Positions 8,228-16,378 of a stretch of 64,000 nt of DNA are shown here, in pieces (position 1 is the first letter of the stretch; each line of letters opens with the position of its first letter). The notes under the pieces were generated by a model. The model was not told the DNA's origin and did not search any database. It saw nothing but the letters and a program-made list of their open reading frames with translations. The stretch lies in contig CBDAQO010000002.1 in NCBI GenBank assembly GCA_965199105.1, forward strand, positions 3,844,001-3,908,000. The letters run 5' to 3'. Position numbers and translations under genes: made by a program. Source of the stretch: LMUY01 sp965199105 (GTDB taxonomy: Bacteria > Pseudomonadota > Alphaproteobacteria > Acetobacterales > Acetobacteraceae).

Positions 8228-9273
8228 GCCCCGGCCAACTCCTCCAGCGGCCAGCGCGGCCGCGGCGCCACCGCCAGCTCGTCGGCCAGCCCCAGCCGCA
8301 ACCGCTCGATGCCGGCCCAGGCGACCATCACCGCGTTGTCCCCGCACAGGCGTGGTGGCGGCGCGACCAGGGGCAGGCCATGCGCCGCTGCCACCGTGGC
8401 CAGCGCCGCCCGGATGGCGCCGTTTGCCGCCACCCCGCCGGCCACCACCAGGGCGCCCGCATCCGGCATCATCGCCAGGGCATGGGCGGCGCGGTCGGCC
8501 ATCACCTCGGCCACGGCGGCCTGGAACCCGGCGGCGATGTCGGCCGCGTCCGCCACGAGCAGCGCGCCGGCGGGGTACCGCGCCACCAGGTGGGCCACGG
8601 CGGTCTTGAGGCCGGAGAACGAGAAGTCGCAGCCGGCCCGGCGCAGCAGCGGGCGGGGCAAGGCGTGGCGCGCCGGGTCGCCGGTGCTGGCGAGACGCTC
8701 CAGCGCGGGGCCGCCGGGCCAAGGCAGGCCGAGCAGCTTGCCCACCTTGTCGAACGCCTCCCCCACCGCGTCGTCGATGGTGCCGCCGAGCCGCCGGTAG
8801 CGGCCCACCCCGCGCACCGCGACGCACTGGCAGTGCCCGCCGCTGACCAGCAGCAGCAAGTAGGGGAACGCGATGCCGTCGGTGAGCCGGGCGGTGAGCG
8901 CGTGCGCCTCGAGGTGGTTCACCGCGACGAATGGCAGCCCGGCGGCCAAGGCGAGCCCCTTGCCCAGGCCGCTGCCGACGATCAACCCGCCGATCAGCCC
9001 CGGCCCGGTGGTGGCCGCCACCCCCGCCAGTCCGGTCGCGGCCAACCCGGCGCGCGCCAGCACCTGCGTCACCAGCCCGGGCAGATGCTGGACGTGCGCG
9101 CGGGCGGCGATCTCGGGCACGACGCCGCCGAAGCGGGCGTGGTCGGTTTGGCTGAGCACGGCCTCGGCCAGGATCACACCATCATGGGACAGGATCGCGG
9201 CCGCGGTTTCGTCGCAGGAACTTTCGATCCCGAGCACGGGGCCGGCAGCCGGCGTCATCGGTGGGCTTTCCAT
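8224..9273 (-). CDS. tsaD: tRNA N6-threonylcarbamoyladenosine synthase subunit TsaD
   Basis: Essential ASKHA-fold protein that, with TsaB and TsaE, transfers threonylcarbamoyl to A37 of ANN-decoding tRNAs. The N-terminal GIESSCDETAAAI block, the metal-binding HLEAH motif and VSGGHCQ are all visible, giving about 349 residues. The ATG at 9273 was chosen, with an in-frame ATG 15 bases downstream as an alternative. Only 28 bases separate it from the divergent hemC start, so the two promoters must overlap each other's coding region or leader. Confidence 0.96.
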   Translation of the reverse strand: MESPPMTPAAGPVLGIESSCDETAAAILSHDGVILAEAVLSQTDHARFGGVVPEIAARAHVQHLPGLVTQVLARAGLAATGLAGVAATTGPGLIGGLIVGSGLGKGLALAAGLPFVAVNHLEAHALTARLTDGIAFPYLLLLVSGGHCQCVAVRGVGRYRRLGGTIDDAVGEAFDKVGKLLGLPWPGGPALERLASTGDPARHALPRPLLRRAGCDFSFSGLKTAVAHLVARYPAGALLVADAADIAAGFQAAVAEVMADRAAHALAMMPDAGALVVAGGVAANGAIRAALATVAAAHGLPLVAPPPRLCGDNAVMVAWAGIERLRLGLADELAVAPRPRWPLEELAGA

Positions 9274-9301
9274 CTCATCGCCGCGGTAATAGGACACGGG
9301 C

Positions 9302-10321
9302 ATGCCTGACGCGAACCCCCCTGCCGCGGCCTTCACGCCGCGGGTGCGCCCGCATGGACGGCTGCTCCCCCTGCGGGTCGGCACCCGCGGGTCGCCGCTC
9401 GCCCTGGTGCAGACCCGCGCCTTCCTGCACGCGCTGACCCGGTTCTGCCCCGTGCTGCGCGGGATGGACGTGTTTCAGGAACACGTGATCAGCACCACTG
9501 GGGACGCGGTGCAGGACCGGTCGCTGGCGGACATCGGCGGCAAGGGCCTGTTCGCCAAGGAAATCCACGACGCGCTGGCCGATGGCCGGATCGACTTCGC
9601 CGTGCACAGCCTGAAGGACCTCGAGACCGCGATGCCGCGCGGCATAGTGCTGGCCTGCGCGCTGCGGCGCGAGGATGCGCGCGATGCACTGATCCTGAGC
9701 CCCTGCTGCAGCCCGCCAGACCCGACCGACCCGTTCGCGGCGCTGCCCGCCGGCGCGGTGATCGGCACCAACTCGGTGCGGCGGCAGGCGCAACTGCTGC
9801 ATGCCAGGCCCGATCTGCGCACGGGGCTGCTGCGCGGCAATGTCGGCTCCCGGGTGAAGAAGATCCTGGCCGGGGACGCCGTGGCGTCCTTCCTGGCGGT
9901 GGCCGGGTTGAAGCGGCTGGGGCTGATGGAGGCGCCGCCGCCTGGCCTTGGGATCGTGGCGCTCGACCCGGACGCCATGGTGCCCTCCGCCGGGCAAGGC
10001 ATCGTGGGTGTGACGGTGCGGGAGGACGACACTGAGCTGCGCGAGCTGCTCTCCGGCATCGAGGACCCGCAGGCGCGCGCGGTGTCCACGGCCGAGCGGT
10101 CGCTGCTGGCCCTGCTGGACGGCTCGTGCCGCACCCCGATCGGCGGGCATGCGCGGCTGCTGCCGGGGGGTGAACTGCATCTTACCGGGCTGGTGGCGCG
10201 GGCGGACGGCTCGTTCCTGCTCAAGCGCAGCCTGCACGGCGCCCCGGCCGACGCCGAGCGGATCGGCGCCGAACTGGGCCGCAGCCTGCGCGCCGACAGC
10301 CCGGCCGACATCTTTGGCTGA
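9302..10321 (+). CDS. hemC: hydroxymethylbilane synthase (porphobilinogen deaminase)
   Basis: Cytosolic enzyme of 339 residues that polymerises four porphobilinogens into hydroxymethylbilane in haem synthesis. Family blocks include RVGTRGSPLALVQT, the DIGGKGLFAKEI loop, the VHSLKDLE segment and LLRGNVGSRVKK. Cys276, in LLDGSCRTPIGG, should carry the dipyrromethane cofactor. The N-terminus has about 20 extra Pro/Ala-rich residues before the domain, so a later start cannot be excluded. It heads a hemC-hemD-mitofilin-like-hemY group with overlapping junctions. Confidence 0.97.
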   Translation: MPDANPPAAAFTPRVRPHGRLLPLRVGTRGSPLALVQTRAFLHALTRFCPVLRGMDVFQEHVISTTGDAVQDRSLADIGGKGLFAKEIHDALADGRIDFAVHSLKDLETAMPRGIVLACALRREDARDALILSPCCSPPDPTDPFAALPAGAVIGTNSVRRQAQLLHARPDLRTGLLRGNVGSRVKKILAGDAVASFLAVAGLKRLGLMEAPPPGLGIVALDPDAMVPSAGQGIVGVTVREDDTELRELLSGIEDPQARAVSTAERSLLALLDGSCRTPIGGHARLLPGGELHLTGLVARADGSFLLKRSLHGAPADAERIGAELGRSLRADSPADIFG

Positions 10322-10328
10322 ACCCTCG

Positions 10329-11006
10329 GTGCTGGTGACACGGCCGGAGCCCGGCGGGTCGCAAACCGCCTCGCGTCTGCTGGCGGCAGGGTATCGCCCG
10401 GTGCTGGCGCCGTTCCTTGCGGTGCGCCCCTGCCGCGTGGCGCTGCCCGACCCGGCGCGGCTGCAGGCGGTGGTGGTGGCCAGCGGCAACGCGGTGGCGC
10501 TGCCCGCCCGCTACCACGCGCTGCCACTGCTGGCCGTGGGCGACAGCACCGCCGCGCGCGCCCGCGCCGCCGGGTTCACCCAAGTCACCAGCGCGAGCGG
10601 TGACGCGGCGGATCTGGCAGCATTGGCGGCGCGAACACTGCGGGCGGCGGATGGGCCGGTGCTGCTGGCCGCGGGGTTTGGCCAGGGCATGCGCTTGGCG
10701 CGGGCGCTGCGGCGGCAAGGGCTGCTGGTGCATCGCCGGGCGGTCTATGCGGCGGCCGCGGCGCGGGCGTTTCCCGCGGCAGCCGGCAGCGCCATCGCCT
10801 CCGGGTTGCACGCCGCACTGTTCTTTTCCGCCGCCACTGCGCATGCCTTCGTTCGGCTGCTGCCGCGAGGGTTGCAACCGCAGTTGCGCCGCACCGTGGC
10901 ACTGGCGATCGGGCCGGCAGCCGCTACCATCCTTGCAGCGCTGCCCTGGCGCGATCTCCGCGTCGCGGCGCAACCAACCCAAGAGGGGATTTTGGCCCTG
11001 TTATGA
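10329..11006 (+). CDS. hemD: uroporphyrinogen-III synthase
   Basis: Cytosolic enzyme of about 225 residues that closes and inverts ring D of hydroxymethylbilane. It begins with the typical VLVTRPEPGGSQTA strand and ends with AQPTQEGILALL, the usual HemD C-terminus. The sequence between is poorly conserved, as is normal for this family. The start is either the GTG at 10329 or a TTG at 10314 inside hemC. The stop overlaps the next gene by four bases (ATGA). The assignment is strongly supported by its place directly after hemC. Confidence 0.92.
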   Translation: MLVTRPEPGGSQTASRLLAAGYRPVLAPFLAVRPCRVALPDPARLQAVVVASGNAVALPARYHALPLLAVGDSTAARARAAGFTQVTSASGDAADLAALAARTLRAADGPVLLAAGFGQGMRLARALRRQGLLVHRRAVYAAAAARAFPAAAGSAIASGLHAALFFSAATAHAFVRLLPRGLQPQLRRTVALAIGPAAATILAALPWRDLRVAAQPTQEGILALL

Positions 11007-12088
11007 GCGACCATCCAACGCCGTCGCCACTCTCGGCCGACCCGCTCGCCGCTCCTGGCGTTGCGCCGCCAGCCGCGCTCGAGCCGGCAGCCACCACCCT
11101 CGAGCGGCGCACCCGCAGCGCGATCCGGGCGCAGTGGGTCGCGCTGGCGATCCTGGCTCTGATCGTGCTGGTCGGCGGCATCCTGCTGTGGAACGACGAC
11201 AGCAGCCGAGAGGGCAAGCTCACGGCGCTCCAGTCGCAGGTGGACGACGACCACGCCCGGGTGGCCAAGCTCGAGGCGCTGCCCCCGCCCCCACCGCCGG
11301 TGAACCTGGCGCCGCTGCAACAGGCAGTGGCCGAGTTGCAGACCAAGCTCACCGCGCTGGCCAACAAGCCGCCACCGCAGGCCACGCTGGACGACGCCAG
11401 CCGGCAGCAACTGGCGGCGCTCTCCGGCCGGGTGGACAGCGCCACCGCCCGCGAGAACCAGTTGGGCACGGCCGAACAGGCGGACGTCGCCAAGCTGACC
11501 GACGCGCTGAACGGGCTGAGCGACAAGCTGAACGGCGGCCTGGGCGCGGCGGACGCCAAGACCGCGGCCCTGGCAACCCAGGTCGAGGCCAGCACCAAGG
11601 CCAGCAGCGCCGTCACCGCCCTGTCCGCACAGGAGGCGCGGGTGGCGCAACTGCAGTCGGCCGCCGCGGCGTTGGCGGCGGGGCGCCCGCTCGGCAGCAT
11701 CCCGAACGCACCGCCGGCCCTGGCCCGCTTCGCCACGCAGGCGCCGCCGACCGAAGCCTCACTGCGCCTGTCCTTCCAGTCGGCGGCCGATGCCGCGCGG
11801 GAGGCCGGGGAGCCGTCTCCGCAAACCATGCCGTTCCTGCAGCGCATGTGGCAGCGCGCGCAATCCAGCGTCACGGTGAAGGCCGGCAACACGCTGGTGG
11901 TGGGCGACGCGCTCTCCGGCACGCTGGACCAGGCGCGCCACCTGCTCGACGCGGGTGACCTGGCGGGCGCGGTCGGGGCGCTGAACGGGCTGTCCGGACC
12001 GGCCGCGCAGGCCATGGCGCCGTGGCGGGACCAGGCGCAGTCGCTGCTCGACGCCCGCGCCGCGCTGATCTCGGCGGCAGGTCACTGA
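11003..12088 (+). CDS. mitofilin/COG4223-like inner-membrane protein
   Basis: Protein of 361 residues with a Pro/Ala-rich cytoplasmic N-terminus, one transmembrane helix at about residues 46-64 and a long periplasmic coiled coil (about 70-220, Ala/Gln/Leu-rich). The C-terminal domain of about 130 residues resembles the mitofilin domain. Alphaproteobacterial homologues sit between hemD and hemY, as here, and are thought to be relatives of Mic60 that shape intracytoplasmic membranes. The start overlaps hemD by four bases and the stop shares a base with the hemY start. Confidence 0.88.
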   Translation: MSDHPTPSPLSADPLAAPGVAPPAALEPAATTLERRTRSAIRAQWVALAILALIVLVGGILLWNDDSSREGKLTALQSQVDDDHARVAKLEALPPPPPPVNLAPLQQAVAELQTKLTALANKPPPQATLDDASRQQLAALSGRVDSATARENQLGTAEQADVAKLTDALNGLSDKLNGGLGAADAKTAALATQVEASTKASSAVTALSAQEARVAQLQSAAAALAAGRPLGSIPNAPPALARFATQAPPTEASLRLSFQSAADAAREAGEPSPQTMPFLQRMWQRAQSSVTVKAGNTLVVGDALSGTLDQARHLLDAGDLAGAVGALNGLSGPAAQAMAPWRDQAQSLLDARAALISAAGH

Positions 12089-13374
12089 TGGGCCGCATCA
12101 TTGCCTTCCTGCTGGTCGCGGGGATCACCGTTGCATTCGCCTGGTGGCTCGCCGGGCTGCCCGGCACGGTCTCCATCGCAGCCGGCGCGCTCTCCGTCAC
12201 GGCGCCAACTTCGCTGGTCATCCTCGGCGCCATCCTGCTGTTCCTGCTGCTCTACGCCCTGGTGCGGCTGCTCGCGTTCACTCTGCGACTGCCCTCGCGC
12301 AGTCGTCGCATGCGCCTGGCCCGGCAGCGCGCGAGCGGCGAGCAGGCGGTGACGCGCACGCTGTTGGCGTTGGCCAGTGGCGACGCTGGCAGTGCCCGCA
12401 AGCAGGCGCGCCGCACGCGGGACCTGCTGGGCGACACGCCGCAGACGCTGCTGTTGGCCGCCTACGCCGGGCGGCAGGCGGGTGAGCAGGAAGAGGCCGA
12501 TGCGGCGTTCAACCAGCTTGCCGCCCGCAAGGACGCCGCCTTTCTCGGCGTGCGCGGGCTGCTGCAGGGCGCGGTGGCGCGCAGCGACTGGGACGCCGCC
12601 CACACCCTGGCGCGGCGGGCGGAGGAGCTGAACCCCGGCACCCCCTGGCTGCGGGCGGAGCGCGGACGGCTGGCGATGCGCGCCGGGTCGTGGCGTGAGG
12701 CGCTCGACCTGGCCGGCCCGGGCGACCCGGTGGCCGCACTCAGCGTGGCCGCGGCCAACACCGCTTCCGACCCGGGCGAGGCACGGCGCCTGGCCCGGCG
12801 GGCCTGGAAGGCGGACCCAGCGTTCACCCCCGCCGCCCTCGCCTATGCCGCCCGGCTGCGCGACGCCGGCAAGGAAAGCCAGGCGCAGGAAGTGCTGCGG
12901 GCGAGCTGGGCCAAGTCGCCGCACCCAGACCTGGCGGAGGCGGCGCTCGCCGGCGGCACCTACACCGTCTCGCGCGAACGGCGGGCGGAGACGTTAGCAT
13001 CGGCCGCACCGGAGCACCCGGAGAGCCACCTGCTGCTGGCCCGCGCGAGCCTGGCGGGCGGGCAAACGGCCGACGCCCGGCGGCATGCCGAGGCGGCGCT
13101 GGCGGCGGGGCTGAACCAGCGCCGGGTCTGGCTGGTGCTGGCCAAGGTCGCCGAGCAGGGAGGCGACCGCCCGATCGCCGAGCAAGCGCTGCGCCGGGCC
13201 GGCGAAGCCGACCCCGACCCGGCGTGGCGCTGCGACGCGTGCGGCAGCATGCAGGACGCCTGGCGCCCGATGTGCGAGACCTGCAAGACGCCGGGCCGCA
13301 TCGGCTGGGGCTCAGCGGCAAGCCGCGCCACCCCGCTGCTACTGCCCGACGCGAGCGACGCGATCCTGCCCTAA
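12088..13374 (+). CDS. hemY: HemY-like TPR protein with C-terminal zinc ribbon
   Basis: Membrane-anchored protein of 428 residues with two N-terminal hydrophobic segments (about 5-24 and 40-62), a HemY_N-type region and many TPR-like helices. The extreme C-terminus has two CxxC pairs (CDAC and CETC), a rubredoxin-like zinc ribbon as seen in alphaproteobacterial HemY and in LapB. Despite the name it is not protoporphyrinogen oxidase; its exact role in haem metabolism is unsettled. The ATG follows the mitofilin-like stop in TGATG, so translation is coupled. Confidence 0.93.
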   Translation: MGRIIAFLLVAGITVAFAWWLAGLPGTVSIAAGALSVTAPTSLVILGAILLFLLLYALVRLLAFTLRLPSRSRRMRLARQRASGEQAVTRTLLALASGDAGSARKQARRTRDLLGDTPQTLLLAAYAGRQAGEQEEADAAFNQLAARKDAAFLGVRGLLQGAVARSDWDAAHTLARRAEELNPGTPWLRAERGRLAMRAGSWREALDLAGPGDPVAALSVAAANTASDPGEARRLARRAWKADPAFTPAALAYAARLRDAGKESQAQEVLRASWAKSPHPDLAEAALAGGTYTVSRERRAETLASAAPEHPESHLLLARASLAGGQTADARRHAEAALAAGLNQRRVWLVLAKVAEQGGDRPIAEQALRRAGEADPDPAWRCDACGSMQDAWRPMCETCKTPGRIGWGSAASRATPLLLPDASDAILP

Positions 13375-13417
13375 CCCGTTTGCCCTGCTATTGTGCTTCG
13401 GCTAAGACCATCGCGGC

Positions 13418-13507
13418 GGAGGGGTGGCCGAGTGGCTGAAGGCGGCGGTTTGCTAAACCGTTGTGCACTGTAAAGGTGTACCGTGGGTTCGAATCCCATC
13501 CCCTCCT
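13418..13507 (+). tRNA. tRNA-Ser(GCU)
   Basis: Folds as a class II tRNA of 90 bases. The acceptor stem is GGAGGGG/CCCCTCC and the D-arm begins TGGCCGAGTGG. The anticodon loop TTGCTAA lies in a GCGGT/ACCGT stem, giving anticodon GCU. A long variable arm (GTGCAC paired with GTGTAC) is typical of serine tRNAs, and the T-loop is TTCGAAT. No CCA is encoded. The discriminator base reads T, where serine tRNAs usually have G. Confidence 0.95.
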
Positions 13508-13517
13508 TGTCCAGCCG

Positions 13518-13718
13518 TCACGCTGCCGCGCGCGCGGGTTCGGCGACGTTGGCCGCCGGGCCGCAATCGCCCAACTCATAGACCCCGAGCAGCATCGACA
13601 GCAGGGCCAGGCGCTGCGCCGGCGGGATTGGGCGTGGTGGCTCCTGCTCGAAATAGGCGGTGATCTCGGCCACCGACTGGCGGTAGTCGGCCTCGATCGT
13701 CTTGGCACCCAAGGGCAT
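13518..13718 (-). CDS. hypothetical small protein
   Basis: Putative protein of 66 residues on the strand opposite the tRNA-Ser gene, with a helix-rich core (SVAEITAYFEQ...AQRLALLSMLLGVYELGD) and an Ala-rich end. The chosen ATG has GGAG eight bases upstream; a GTG at 13757 would add 13 residues. No family was recognised. Its codon use resembles the surrounding genes, which makes it more credible than a chance frame, but the evidence is limited. Confidence 0.5.
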   Translation of the reverse strand: MPLGAKTIEADYRQSVAEITAYFEQEPPRPIPPAQRLALLSMLLGVYELGDCGPAANVAEPARAAA

Positions 13719-13956
13719 CGAACGCGCTCCGGACCTAGTCACGGCCACCGCCGGCACAGCATTGCCAGCAATCAGCCGTAAAGGAGAGTGGAGGCGGCAT
13801 TGTTGACGCCGTGGGCAGGGCGACGCTTTGGTCGCTCAGGCAACCAAACGTAGCGAGCCCAGCGGCGGATGCACACGCCTGCACTTATTGCAGCGGGTCG
13901 GGCAAGGCAGCTACAACGCCGCGCCACCCCACTGCCGCACCGGTCTGCCCGCCCCC

Positions 13957-15333
13957 ATGCTGTTCAACTCGCAGACCTTCATCCTCGGCTTCGCCCCCTG
14001 CGTGCTGGCGCTATACTACGCCGTCGCCGCGCGCCGCATCGCGCGGCAGGTGGTGTTGGTCGCCGCCTCGCTGGTGTTCTACGGCTGGTGGGACGTGCGC
14101 TTCCTGCCGCTGCTGATCGGCCTCACGCTGGCCAATTGGCTCGTGGTGCGCGCCTACGCCGCCTGGCAGCGGGACGCGGTGCTGGTGGCGGGCGTGGTGA
14201 TGAACCTGGCAGTGCTCGGCGTGTGCAAATACGCCGACTTCGCGCTGGCGACCTTGGCCGGCCTGCTGGGCAGCACGCCCGCGCCGCTGGGCATCGTCCT
14301 GCCGCTCGGCATTTCGTTCTTCACCTTCCAGAAAATCAGCTACCTGGTGGACCTGCGGCGCGGCGACCCGCATGTCTACAGCCTGCTGGAGTTCGCCGCC
14401 TTCGTGACGTTCTTCCCCGCCCTGATCGCCGGCCCGCTGGTGCGCCACAACGAGATCATCCCGCAACTCGCCGCCTCGCCGCGACGGCCGGACATGTGGG
14501 AGAACCTCGGCCGTGGCGCCGCGCTGTTCCTGATTGGGCTGGCCAAGAAGGTCGCCGTGGCAGACACCGTGGCGCAAGTGTGTGACCCAGTGTTCGCCCA
14601 AGTGGCCGCCGGGCTGCACCCGAGCCTGGCGCAAGCCTGGGCCGCCGCCGGCACCTACACGCTACAGATTTACTTCGATTTCTCCGGCTACTCCGACATG
14701 GCCATCGGGCTCGGGCTGATGTTCGGCCTGCGCCTGCCGCTGAACTTCGCCGCACCCTACCGCGCCTGCTCCATCCGTGAGTTCTGGCGCCGCTGGCACA
14801 TCACCCTGTCCCGCTTCCTGCGCGACTACCTCTACATCCCGCTCGGCGGCAACCGCGCGGGCGCGGCGCGGCAGGCGCTGAACGTGGTGGCGACCATGGT
14901 GCTCGCCGGGTTGTGGCACGGCGCGGCCTGGACCTTCGTCGCCTGGGGCGGGCTGCACGGGCTGGCGCTGGCGGCCAACGGGGCATGGCAGCGCGCCGGG
15001 CTGCGGATGCCGGCGGTGCTGGGCTGGGCGCTGCTGATGCTGTTCGTCATGGCCGGATGGGTGCTGTTCCGCTCGCCGAGCTTCACCGCCGCGGCGCAGA
15101 TGCTGGCCGGCATGGCGGGGCGCAACGGCGTCGGCCACGTCCATGTCGCCAATGCCGGCGTCGTGGTGGCGGCGGTGGCGGCCGTGGCGCTGATGCCGAC
15201 CAGCCAGGACCTGGCCTTGCGCTGGCTGCGGCCGGCGCCCTGGCTCGCCGTGCCCGCCGGGTTGGCGCTGGTCGCACTGCTGCTGCTGGTCGGCGGCCGG
15301 CTGCCAGCCGACTTCATCTATTTCCAGTTCTAA
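13957..15333 (+). CDS. MBOAT family O-acyltransferase (AlgI-like)
   Basis: Polytopic inner-membrane protein of 458 residues in the membrane-bound O-acyltransferase family, like alginate O-acetylation protein AlgI. These pass acyl groups across the membrane to an exported polysaccharide or other acceptor. It begins MLFNSQTFILGFAP, the standard start for this group. The key blocks are FWRRWHITLSRFLRDYLYIP and LAGLWHGAAW with the catalytic His at about residue 321. The following gene encodes an AlgX/AlgJ-like partner, so the two probably acetylate an unidentified exopolysaccharide. Confidence 0.93.
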   Translation: MLFNSQTFILGFAPCVLALYYAVAARRIARQVVLVAASLVFYGWWDVRFLPLLIGLTLANWLVVRAYAAWQRDAVLVAGVVMNLAVLGVCKYADFALATLAGLLGSTPAPLGIVLPLGISFFTFQKISYLVDLRRGDPHVYSLLEFAAFVTFFPALIAGPLVRHNEIIPQLAASPRRPDMWENLGRGAALFLIGLAKKVAVADTVAQVCDPVFAQVAAGLHPSLAQAWAAAGTYTLQIYFDFSGYSDMAIGLGLMFGLRLPLNFAAPYRACSIREFWRRWHITLSRFLRDYLYIPLGGNRAGAARQALNVVATMVLAGLWHGAAWTFVAWGGLHGLALAANGAWQRAGLRMPAVLGWALLMLFVMAGWVLFRSPSFTAAAQMLAGMAGRNGVGHVHVANAGVVVAAVAAVALMPTSQDLALRWLRPAPWLAVPAGLALVALLLLVGGRLPADFIYFQF

Positions 15334-15403
15334 CCCCTGGCGCCGTGCCCTGCTGTGGTTCCTCGGCACCACGGCCGGGGGCTTCCTGGGGCTGTACGCG
15401 CTG

Positions 15404-16324
15404 GTGGCCGTCGTGGACCCCTGGGCCACCCTGCCCTTGTCGCCGCCGCTGCCCCGCGTGCCGATCACCAGCAACGCGCGATTCAGCATGCCGGCTCTCG
15501 CGCGCGACCCCCAGTTCGACTCCGCGGTGATCGGCTCCTCGTCCTCCCGCCTGCTGCGTCCGGCCCGGCTGGACACGCTGCTGGGCGGGCACTTCGTAAA
15601 CCTGGCGATGAACGCCGCTACCGCCTGGGAGCAAGCCCAACTGCTGGGCGTGTTCACCCGTGCCCATCCCGACGCCCGCACCGTCATCCTCGGGCTGGAC
15701 ACCGCCTGGTGCACGATGGTGCCAACGCGGCTGACCGCGCGGGCCTTCCCCGCGTGGATGTATGGCGGCTCGCCTTGGCAGGGCTACCGACACATAGCCA
15801 ACGTGTTCGCCCTGCAGGAGGCGGTGAAGCAGGCGGCGGTGCTGCTCAACCTAAAACGCGCCCCGTACGGGCTGGACGGCTACACCAACTTCGTCCCGCC
15901 GGAGGCCAGCTACGACCCGGCGCGCGCGGCGGCGGCGTTCCAGCGCTGGGGCGCACCGCCGGACTTGCCGGCTTCCGACCAGGCGCACGAGCTGCCCGCC
16001 CTGCCGATGTTGGCCGCCGCACTGGGCGCCTTGCCAGCCAGGACGCGGAAGATCCTGTTCTTCACTCCCGCCTACCTCAACCAGCAGGGCGCCCCCGGCA
16101 GCGACTACGCCGCGATGCTGTCGGACTGCAAAAGCGACGTCACAACCCTAGCCCGGCGCGTGCCCGGCACCGAGGTGCTGGACTTCATGATCCCGAGCCC
16201 GATCACCCAGACCACGGCCAGCTACTGGGACCCGGTGCACTACCGGGTGCCGATCGCGGACCGGGTGATGGACGATATTGCCGGTGCGTCTACCGCCTCC
16301 TCCGATCTGCGCCGGCTTAAGTAA
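15404..16324 (+). CDS. SGNH/AlgX-like O-acetylation partner protein (start uncertain)
   Basis: Protein of about 306 residues from the GTG at 15404, with a GSSSSRLLRP block resembling an SGNH/GDSL Ser motif, an ILGLDTAW strand and a C-terminal DPVHYRVPIADRVM segment with the Asp-x-x-His of an SGNH catalytic pair. It sits 70 bases after the MBOAT gene, the usual place for the periplasmic acetyl-transfer partner. The same frame stays open upstream and encodes a convincing signal anchor (RRALLWFLGTTAGGFLGLY), but it has no ATG, GTG or TTG there, so the true start may be the CTG at 15350 or 15353. Confidence 0.78.
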   Translation: MAVVDPWATLPLSPPLPRVPITSNARFSMPALARDPQFDSAVIGSSSSRLLRPARLDTLLGGHFVNLAMNAATAWEQAQLLGVFTRAHPDARTVILGLDTAWCTMVPTRLTARAFPAWMYGGSPWQGYRHIANVFALQEAVKQAAVLLNLKRAPYGLDGYTNFVPPEASYDPARAAAAFQRWGAPPDLPASDQAHELPALPMLAAALGALPARTRKILFFTPAYLNQQGAPGSDYAAMLSDCKSDVTTLARRVPGTEVLDFMIPSPITQTTASYWDPVHYRVPIADRVMDDIAGASTASSDLRRLK

Positions 16325-16330
16325 GCGACG

Positions 16331-16376
16331 CAGGGCTCTACCCTGCACCCGGAAGGGGATGGTCATCCCCTTCCCC
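16331..16376. terminator. bidirectional terminator-like hairpin between convergent genes
   Basis: A perfect 10-bp stem (GGAAGGGGAT/ATCCCCTTCC, loop GGTC) at 16351-16374, preceded by a small CAGGG/CCCTG hairpin at 16331-16345. It lies in the 54-base gap between the convergent AlgX-like and YihY/BrkB genes and can serve both. A short pyrimidine run follows on the plus strand, though not a strong T tract. Confidence 0.65.
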
Positions 16377-16378
16377 CC

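Noticed and set aside
13388..13708. Minus-strand frame crossing the tRNA-Ser gene
   Set aside because: It reads through a structured tRNA and conflicts with the better-supported small frame at 13518-13718.
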